Assembly: GCA_037176905.1 (NCBI GenBank)
Contig: JBBBWG010030310.1
Location: 1 to 64,000, forward strand
Length of the DNA stretch: 64,000 nucleotides
Source of the DNA: Azolla pinnata
Taxonomy: Eukaryota; Streptophyta; Polypodiopsida; Salviniales; Salviniaceae
Direction of reading: 5' to 3'
Below are positions 55,833 to 64,000 of the stretch, one piece after another. The notes under the pieces were generated by a model, which saw only the letters and a list, made by a program, of their open reading frames with translations, did not search any database and was not told the DNA's origin. Numbering within the stretch: the stretch's first letter is position 1; each line of letters starts with the position of its first letter. Both the position numbers and the translations under genes were made by a program.

Positions 55833-57993
55833 ATGGAGCTTCTCCGGCACAGTATCTCCTTCTCCCCGCTCCTCTGCAATGCTGTAACCACCCGATCTTG
55901 CCCTCATTCTGCTCCACAGACAGCGCTCAGAAAATCCAGCCATGGCTTCTCCGCTCCCCGCTCCCACCCTCATCNNNNNNNNNNNNNNNNNNNNNNNNNN
56001 NNNNNNNNNNNNNNNNNNNNNNNNNNNNNNNNNNNNNNNNNNNNNNNNNNNNNNNNNNNNNNNNNNNNNNNNNNCCTCATCATAGTCATCAGTGCAGAAG
56101 AAGAGGAAGAAGATGGAGTAACCCTTCTCCCTTCTTTGGTCAGTCTCAGTTGCTTTCCTTTTTCTCAGTTTTATATAGATTTTCATGTCTATGTGTACCG
56201 TGCTCCTCGTTTTTTTTCTCATGGTTTGTTCGGATCCCTTTGCAGTTTAAGCATTATGGCTTCTTGGCAGTATTTGGAAAGATTGATCTTGTAGATTCAA
56301 TTCTCTATCATGGTTGTTTGTTTAAACCGTTGTTATTGGTGTTGCTATGTTCTCAGTTTAGTAGAATTAAAACGGTGCTATGGCACTATGTTCGAAATGG
56401 TAAAACGATCGAGACGAACATCAAGCACTTGGATGTGTTCTATCTTCTTCTATCACATTAGAAAATCTGCCTGGAAAGCTTTGCGCCTGCTAAGAATCTT
56501 ACAAAACATTAGGTTAAGCAGCTCAAGTGCCCTTGGGACGTCTTGCAAAGAGGATCTCACTGCTAGGCATGAAGCCATTAGATCTTGCATGCAAGTATAA
56601 ATATTCAAGGTTGTGATCGGATTCCCAGTACTTATAACAACTATTGTTGATATCGTGTATGAATCTTGATTGTAAAACTAAGATTGTGGAATCGAAGGCA
56701 GGAGGAGGCCTTGTGGCAGTGTTCTGAAAGCTCACCTTTTTATAGAAACCCCATTGTTAATACAGCGGATAGTAGATTGTCATGCAATCCAATCTTTGCA
56801 GACTATTCTTGCCCAATATGCGTGGTACATTGTAATATATGTGCTTAACAATAAATTTTGGTTCTGGTATGCTTTCCTTACCATGAATCTGTGTCATGGA
56901 TATGCCACTGCATTTGCTCCTGAGTTTGCTTCTTTGTTCTAGTATTCTCCATTTCGTATAAATGGATGTTATATGTACACAAGGAAAAACCGCAAGGTTA
57001 AGGATGCGGAAACTGCATGTGCATTAAGGCTCGGAAATAGAATAACTGATTGAAGTTAGCCTAACACATACAAGTAAGGTGTTCAAATATGGTCACAGCT
57101 ATACCAATTTAGTTTGTCCAAAGCAATGCCACTTTTTATATGAGAATCCTGTCTGATTGCCTAAATATTAGCTTTTATCACAAAAGAAGCCTTTGTTAGA
57201 GATTCTGATAAAATCTGAACGGTATAATTGGTATTTTGAACTTTAGATGAGCTGGGCAAGAATGCTTTACCTCTGGATTCTTGTTTTCTTTCCTACTTGC
57301 AGCATCTAGAGCCTCTAGTGATTCTGGTGGGGACAGCGTTCATACAGCTGTTGATCTCACTGGTTTATATAAGAAAGTTCTACTACCTATTATCGATCGT
57401 AATCCTTACCTATCAGATGGAACTAGACAGGTATCATCTGGATTTCTCTTGTTTTTTGTCGTTGCTTTTCCAGGAAATTTTCAGATGCATGATTCATCGT
57501 GCAGGCTGCTGCAACTACCACGGCCTTGGCAAAGAAATATGGAGCAGAAATTACTGTGGTTGGTAAGAATTTTTTGCATGATTCCCTTCATATGAAATAA
57601 CATAACAGAATATTTTTTTACCGCAGTAATTGATGAAGATACAAAGGAGTCTATCGCTGATCATGATCTAAGAATGAAAAATATTCGTTGGCATATGGAA
57701 GAAGGTTTGTTTACATCTGAGATTTGAAGGTTCTCTTGCTTCAATGGCTTGTTCATAAGCTTGTCGAATGACTTTGGTGACCTCTTTTAATTGTTTCAGG
57801 TGGCTTTGAAGAGTTTGGACTGATAGAAAGTCTTGGTGAAGGAAAGAAACCAGCAGCTGTGGTTGGAGAAATAGCTGATGATCTGAATCTCGACTTGGTA
57901 GTACTAAGCATGGAAGCAATTCATTCAAAGCATATTGATGGTAACCTTCTTGCAGAGTTTGTGCCTTGCCCAATATTGTTGCTTCCTTTGTGA
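55833..57993 (+). CDS. Plastid-type universal stress / adenine nucleotide alpha-hydrolase-like protein
   Basis: Exon 1 runs from ATG 55833 across an assembly gap to a likely donor at 56138; exons 57303-57430, 57505-57562, 57627-57704 and 57800-57993 follow in consistent phase. The N-terminus is Ser/His/Arg-rich and poor in acids, as in a plastid transit peptide. The mature part is a single universal-stress fold: YKKVLLPIIDRNPYLSDGTR, TALAKKYGAEITVVVIDED, NIRWHMEEGGFEEFGLIESL, AAVVGEIADDLNLDLVVLSM and a C-terminal LLAEFVPCPILLLPL. Plant members of this superfamily bear this wording; the biochemical role is not established. The frame before the gap (55833) and the one that fits exon 2 after it differ by two bases if the gap were exactly 100, so the gap length must be wrong or only nominal. 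A telomere-like array lies directly upstream. Confidence 0.85.
55975..56074. other. Assembly gap of 100 N
   Basis: Exactly 100 N, a conventional unknown-size gap. Its two edges both read CCTCATC, so the missing sequence is probably a simple CTCATC-like repeat inside exon 1 of the universal-stress-like gene. Confidence 0.99.
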
Positions 57994-59101
57994 AGGATTT
58001 TATCATAGAGATGGATGCAAGCAATTTACAGGACATGAATCATTAGTCCAATACTGACTCAGTAATACTATTTCTAGATGTATGGGAATCTATTTCAGTC
58101 CATGTAGATGCTGAGCGTATTTTCCAAACAGTGCTATTGTGAAATATCCTTTTGGTTACGTGCATTGAGGCCATGATACTTCATCAATTTTGATCAAGGT
58201 CAGGCACTAATGGAGTAGTGTTAAAAATGTAAAAAAACATGTGCCTAAGGTTAAACATTATTTTCAGTTTATGAAGGAGAAAAGCCAAGGAAACACCTTG
58301 GTCTTTGGTTTGATTCAGTTTTTAGTTGATTGTATCTTCGACTTGGTCAAGTGCATCTAGACATTATTATGATTGAGGAAGAGGATAATCAGTTTGATGA
58401 CTGATTCACCGGAAACCTCTTTAGATCCCTGATAAAAGCATTGAATGGTCTCAATTCTCGATGGAACGTACAGATTATACACCGATAACGAACAGAAACC
58501 CAATTACGAGCATTTTGTATACAACTGTTAGTGTCTTCACTTTAAGTTTGGAATGCTTCAATTCACAGAGAGATGCAAGTCTATTTCACAATGTGTAATT
58601 GTTTTCTTCGGTTGACTCAAGGATACGATTTCATTTGATTCTAGTACCTCTGGTTACTTCTTTTGAACAAATTATCATAAACACACGACTCTTCACTGTC
58701 TCAACCAACCTGAACAGATTCTTTCACTTCCATTGATTTCAATGATGATTTCGAAAAACATATCATTCTAGCATAACATGATGGCTGTGTGCAAGTAATA
58801 GTTCAAGTATGGGGCATAGTTTTTTGAGGTATAGATCAAGAGTGTCCAGATTGCACCGCCTATCTGTGGGATTTAGTATATCGACCTGATACAGTATTAT
58901 AGACGTAAAAATATCATAAGTTAGTTATTGGTATTTGCCATCAGCATATCAGTTTATAAGAATACTCGATCATACAACTTAAGATCATGAATGTATTTCT
59001 TCATTGTTTTTCTTTGTCACCAATGAATCATATATCTTACACCATGAATCTCAACACTAATGTTAAACATACACGCCCCAACCAATTTACACTCGGGTCA
59101 T
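57994..59101. other. Spacer between converging genes; no gene recognised
   Basis: AT-rich; holds the 3' flanks of the universal-stress-like gene and of RBL10. No repeats or frames of interest. Confidence 0.4.
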
Positions 59102-62100
59102 TTAATGTTCCCATCTATGTACAATATATGAAAGAGGCGGCCGATCGACCAGAACCATTTTCTTCTCTCCCGGTATGCGTTTATAAGAATAGGCAGGTCC
59201 CACAACCCATGAAATGACAGCCCCTCCAAGGAACCCTCCTAGCTGCACTTAACAAATTTAATTCATTTATTAAAGGGGGAGGATAGAGAAACAAAGGCTG
59301 TTTTATGAGATCTTCATCTAATCTGATTGGACAAGGCACTCACATGACCCCAGTTGTCAATTTTGCTGGTAGAGAGGCCCAAGACCTACAATTCAGGGTG
59401 TTAGCTATAAGACATCAGATGTAAAATTGGAGTCCGCAAAATTTATGAATGGGCTTATCTAACACAAAACCTTCTTGAAGTAGTATGTCAATTTTGTGGC
59501 TCTTTTCTAAACTAGAATATAAAACAGTATATCCAAGGTTAACTCTTCCATTGATACCATATTTATTGCAATCATGCGTGCAAGATTTGAAAGGTCTTGG
59601 TTCGCTCCGCTTAGAATATCTTTGTGTCTAAGCAAGAATACTGCTAGAGAACCGACCTACAGAAGCATTTGTGCATGTCATCGCTCAATTTCTTGAACTC
59701 TATTCACCAATCATCAAGAAAGATAATCTTGTACATATATACCAGACCAAATACCGCACCAGATGCACCAACAGCTGGGGCTTTGGTGAAAGAATAGCTC
59801 ATGATAAAACCTATATCAGTGTGAGGCCAATTAGGTGATAGTGTCCAAAGATTTCATCAAGCAACAAAATAGAATCATAATTCATTTCAAACCTGTCAAT
59901 GCAGATCCAAGATATACAGCCAAAAATCTTCCACCACCTCCTTGTGCCTCAATAATTGGACCAATCGAATTCAGAGAATAGCAATTAGTCTGCATTAAAC
60001 AGGGCATGTGATTAACAGAAATGTTTGGGAATATTCAGACTAAAGAGACACAAGAGTCAAGTCATGCCTTTACATCCCCAATGGCCGCATGATAGTAACA
60101 AACATCATCATAACACCCCACCCAGCGACCCATATTTATTCTTCATATTGATGGCCAAGATATTCGAAACAAGACTGACCATAAGATGGGGGAGGCTTGC
60201 ATGCAGGAATGCAGGAGTTAGGAAACGCCAAACCTGGCCTTGATCGATCAAACTGTTCACCTACAAAACATAGAATGACATTTGTTAGAAAAAGGAAGAT
60301 TTGACAGTTCCTCACCAGATGAACTATGAACAGTCTTCACTGGGAAAGGTTATTGCTGTCATTAGACCTTGGCCCCAAGTAATAACAGCTTCCCCTTAGA
60401 AGCTTCTTGTGCTACATACATCCTGTGTATATAACAAACAATGGATTGTTATATAGACCACAACTAATGATCATATTATAATTAGAAGAATGTTCTGCAT
60501 ATTTGCACAAGACTTACAAGACATTTATTCCAATAAAAATATTGGTCCATCTTCTTGCCTTTGAGCTGCTATTGTTGGTGTTTCCAAGCATCGCATTGGT
60601 AGAACTTTTGTCATTGTGAGCGTCCGTAGTATTTCTGGACCTTTGATCCAACCATGATGATAGCATGCCCCAATAGCCCATGCAACTACCAAGTAGCTTG
60701 CTATTGTCGACGAGAAAGTTTTTCTGGGTACAAGGACTGTATCCCAATTGACCGTTGTAGTTATGCATGGAATTCTGTGAAATAGAGTTAAAATTTACCG
60801 TTTTAAGACTAGCATGCAATGTCGTAAAATCATGGCGATTTAACAAGTTCACATAAACAGTTCAAATCTTCATAACATACATCATACGCCATCATCATTT
60901 TTCCGGAACATCCATCTCTATACTGTACTTTTTATTTCTTTCTAGAAAGATCCTCTACAAATGTTACAATGTATTTCTTTCTGACATATAGAAATGTTTT
61001 CTCATAATCCCCGCTGCATTGATCTATTCTCTGGACATTATACTCCTCTGCATTAATGCTTCTCCTGATCCCTGAATATTTACAGACTTAATGGCTTTGT
61101 CCTAACACCATATCCCTCACCCATCACTACATCTGAATTCTGAAGATTGTATTCTAGATTCTAGAAATCTCAGATTCTTGGATTCAGGTCATCTGGCTCA
61201 AATCGATCAACATCCAAGATTTAATCCTACAGCCAAAACTGCATTCTTCAATCTGGATCTGGATCCCCTCCCATTTGATCTGATGCCCTCTTAAACAACA
61301 CTCCTCGTCACACATTCACCTATCCAACATACCACAGCACTAAAGGCACTTCTAGATCAGCATCATCCACCATGCCTTGGATGAGTTATATGATATACTA
61401 TTAAGATGTACTTGATTTGACACTAGAGGACGACTCAGGGAAGCCTCAATAATGTGCTCACACTTCCCACCAGGAACTAATAAAAGGCATTAACTCAATT
61501 TGTGGATTTTGATAAAGCATTCAACATAACCCCAAGGCACCGATTCTCACTCAACATAAATTGAAATATGAGATTGTGCACTGCATAAACAGGTATTGGC
61601 ACAGCGTTAACGGCCTAACAGTTTCTCTGATATCATGGCCAGCAGCATCATCTGCAATATATCATATAACACTCCAAAGACGATGAAATTATGCAATGTA
61701 TATGAGTTACAAAAAAGCATCAAATTTAAAGGACCTCCTCTACTTCCCTGAAGAAGTGTTTCATCTCCTAGAGATGGAAATCTGACGGACAATATTGTGG
61801 TTGGAATTATTATTTTTTATAATCACAAATAAGCTCAATATTGAAATACATATATGATAGCCAATATTCAAATACAGTGACACGGGCTGGACAGACTATG
61901 AGTTGGATATATGAAAAAAAGTAACCTAGTGCTAGATAGCTGGATTTTTTGCATGGGTGCAAATTTCTACCGATTCATATGATTATATAACCATAGCAAC
62001 AGAGTCAATCCAAATATGCATACATTGTGAAATGATAGAAATCATTGGTGTTGCATCGATGTTGAAGGAAATAATCCTACACCAGGGACAAAATCCCAAG

Positions 62101-63128
62101 TAATACATACATGAATACATATATGTATACATACATACCTATGCATAATAAATAGGTACATGATATGTGTATGCTTAATATGTAGATAGATAGATAGAAA
62201 TCAATCGAGGATTCGCCAGAACGATGATCCTTTGCCTGATCATCTCATCCATCGCATATGTACAATGTAACGTTTTCAGGTTTTATTCTTTTCTTTTCAT
62301 TTCAAGAATGTCAGCGATTGCTGCGGATTCGAATGGAGTTCAAAATAAAGCATCGTTATGAAAAAGAGAGGGCAGCAATTCCTACATGATATGTGTATGC
62401 TTAATATGTAGATAGATACGATCGAAATTGATCGAGGATCCGCTGGAACGATGAACCTTTGCCTGATCATCTCATCCATCGCATATGTATAGTGTAACGT
62501 TTTCAGGTTTTATTCTTTTCTTTTCATTTCAGAAATGGCAGCGATTGCTGCGGAGTCAATTTGAGTTCAAAATAAAGCATCGTTATCAAAAAGAGAGGGC
62601 AGCAATTCCTACATGATATGTGTATGCTTAATATGTAGATAGATAGATAGAAATCGATCGAGGATTCGCCAGAACGACGACCCTTTGCCTGATCATCTCA
62701 TCCATCGCATATGTAAAATGTAACGTTTTCAGGTTTTATTCTTTTCTTTTCATTTCAGAAATGTCAGCGATTGCGGCGGAGTCGAATTGAGTTAAAAAAA
62801 AAGCATCGTTATGAAAAAGAGAGGGCAGCAATTCCTAGGGCAGAACCTGGAGCCCATGGAACGCAGCGGAGGCGGCGGCGGCGGCGGCGGTGGAGGCGAA
62901 TCCATGAATGCGGGGGTCGGGATGGAGCGCAAAGATGCTGACAGCGCAACGTAGCAGAGAAGCGGAAGAAGCGGAAGAAACGGAAGAGGAGGAGGAGGAA
63001 GGGATGGAGATGTGTGCGAAACGAGAGGGATGGTGGCGTGGTCCATCGTCGGGCGTGTGCAGAGCTGAGAAGAGAGAGAGGCCATGGCGGAATCCTGTGT
63101 GGCGGAAGCTACCCAGCAGGAAGTCCAT
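59102..63128 (-). CDS. RBL10: Chloroplast rhomboid-family intramembrane serine protease (RBL10-like)
   Basis: Nine exons with matching phases: 63128-62847, 60774-60518, 60422-60368, 60260-60180, 59989-59893, 59810-59743, 59656-59558, 59385-59344 and 59242-59102; 373 residues. RBL10 sits in the chloroplast inner envelope and, in Arabidopsis, affects phosphatidate transfer into galactolipid synthesis. Exon 1 is a long Ser/Ala/His-rich transit peptide. The rhomboid domain spans about residues 165-350: [78 protein letters not shown], and [18 protein letters not shown]. Ser274 (GASG) and His327 (NWGH) are the expected catalytic dyad, and the HLM..N region that forms the oxyanion site is present (HLMTN). 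Length is typical. Intron 1 is mostly a three-unit tandem repeat next to the exon 1 donor. Confidence 0.95.
62157..62836. repeat. Three-copy 226-227 bp tandem repeat in RBL10 intron 1
   Basis: Units at 62157, 62383 and 62610 begin 'tacatgatatgtgtatgctt' and continue through 'tgcctgatcatctcatccat', 'acgttttcaggttttattct' and 'agagagggcagcaattccta'. Identity is high. The last unit ends 10 bases from the exon 1 splice donor at 62846. A short (TAGA)n tract in each unit varies in length. Confidence 0.95.
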
Positions 63129-63309
63129 GGTCGGGCTCGCTCGATCGATCGCTGGAATCTGCAGAGGAAGAGTTTTCTCTGTGTTTTGGTTTCTTCTCAA
63201 AACCGATAGTCTTTGTCTCTAGATCCAATTGACCGCAATCTGGATCGGTAACCGAAAACAGCAGCAACAACAGCATTGTAGATCGAGAGGTGGATTTAAG
63301 GTTTGGGCT

Positions 63310-63856
63310 TCCGGGTTCCAGGTCAATTGGAGGTTTAGGGTTTAGGGGTTTAGGGTCAATTGGAGGTTTAGGGTTTAGGGTCAATTGGAGGTTTAGGGTT
63401 TAGGGTTTAGGGGTTCAGGGTCAATCGGAGGTTTAGGGTTTAGGGTCAATCGGAGGTTTAGGGTTTAGGGTTTAAGGTTTAGGGTTTTAGGGTCAATTGG
63501 AGGTTTAGGGTTTAAGGTTTAGGGTTTTCGGGTCAATTGGAGGTTTAGGGCTTTAGGGTTTACGGGTTTAGGGTCAATTGGAGGTTTAGGGTTTAGGGTT
63601 TAAGGTTTAGGGTTTTAGGGTCAATTGAAGGTTTAGGGTTTTAGGGTTTACGGGTTTAGGGTCAATTGGAGGTTTAGGGTTTTAGGGTCAATTGAAGGTT
63701 TAGGGTTTTAGGGTTTACGGGTTTAGGGTTTAAGGTTTAGGGTTTTCGAGTCAATTGGAGGTTTAGGGTTTTAGGGTTTACGGGTTTAGGGTCAATTGGA
63801 GGTTTAGGGATTAGGGTTTAGGGGTTTAGGGTCAATTGGAGGTTTAGGGTTTAGTG
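63310..63856. repeat. Interstitial telomere-like array (TTTAGGG with GTCAATTGGA spacer)
   Basis: Units read 'gtcaattggaggtttagggt' with one to three further TTTAGGG heptamers and variants such as 'tttacgggtttaggg'. It begins about 180 bp upstream of the RBL10 start codon, and on that gene's coding strand the array is C-rich. Confidence 0.95.
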
Positions 63857-64000
63857 TCGAATGCAGGCATCTAATGGCCCTGTTCACACTGTCCATAAGT
63901 GGACGGGTCATATTTGTAATATGCCGAAAAGGCTTGTGCCCTAACTTGGGGGCATAAATACCAAGCTTGTATGGTCGTCCAAAGTTGGTTGCTCCAACTC
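63857..64000. other. Window end, no feature recognised
   Basis: Unique-looking sequence of 144 bases without an open frame or repeat. Confidence 0.4.

Noticed and set aside
56310-56600. Plus-strand frames in the long intron of the universal-stress-like gene
   Set aside because: They lie between well-phased exons and have no recognisable domain.
63310-64000. True chromosome end
   Set aside because: The array is degenerate, carries a private spacer and is followed by at least 140 bases of unique sequence; a real telomere would be pure heptamer running outward.

Overview
The window looks like nuclear DNA from a land plant, most likely a seed-free vascular plant (my guess is a leptosporangiate fern). 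Reasons: intron-rich genes of plant-only or plant-type families (chloroplast rhomboid RBL10, core alpha-1,3-fucosyltransferase, GTE bromodomain-NET factor, neprosin peptidase, chloroplast universal-stress-like protein), two PLS-class pentatricopeptide repeat (PPR) proteins whose triplets end in the 'LKAC' wording common in fern PPRs, TTTAGGG-type telomere-like arrays, and very long CATA/TATG microsatellites. The fern assignment is inference; nothing here is bacterial or viral in layout.

I rebuilt eleven host genes by hand from splice sites with consistent phases. Left to right: a two-helix membrane protein (-, 4600-5145); the histone-fold protein MHF1/CENP-S (+, 7550-9435); an intronless PLS-PPR protein (+, 10305-12890); a GTE/BET-like bromodomain protein (-, 15113-16818, 5' UTR exon near 17.8-18.3 kb); an E+-class PPR protein with a tiny first exon (+, 23490-25817); a 91-residue membrane/coiled-coil protein (-, 27003-28371); FUT11-like fucosyltransferase (-, 29612-35358); a conserved acidic/basic plant protein (-, 37835-38653); a 197-residue membrane protein (-, 40442-42795); RNA polymerase II subunit RPB11 (+, 44770-46073); a neprosin-type glutamic peptidase (-, 47734-50862); a universal-stress-like plastid protein interrupted by a 100-N assembly gap (+, 55833-57993); and rhomboid RBL10 (-, 59102-63128). 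That is thirteen entries in all, of which the first and the 37.8 kb gene are single-exon models.

The space between and inside genes is dominated by tandem repeats: 43- to 490-bp minisatellites, CATA/TATG and GATGGC microsatellites, and interstitial telomere-like arrays at 5.5, 19.7, 20.3-21.5, 46.0, 49.2, 55.1-55.7 and 63.3-63.9 kb. One AT-rich repeat family occurs as three copies at 18.4-19.6 kb and again inside a neprosin intron at 48.6-49.1 kb, both times beside TTTAGGG motifs. Only two small broken Ty1/copia remnants were recognised.

The genes do not form an operon or pathway; they are ordinary dispersed housekeeping, organelle and secretory genes. The most unusual things are the repeats: the telomere-like arrays all read C-rich on the coding strand of the gene they sit in or next to, a tandem repeat has captured the 3' end of a PPR gene, and the other PPR oddity is an insert carrying an LDID-type short repeat. 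I found no convincing previously undescribed multi-gene system.
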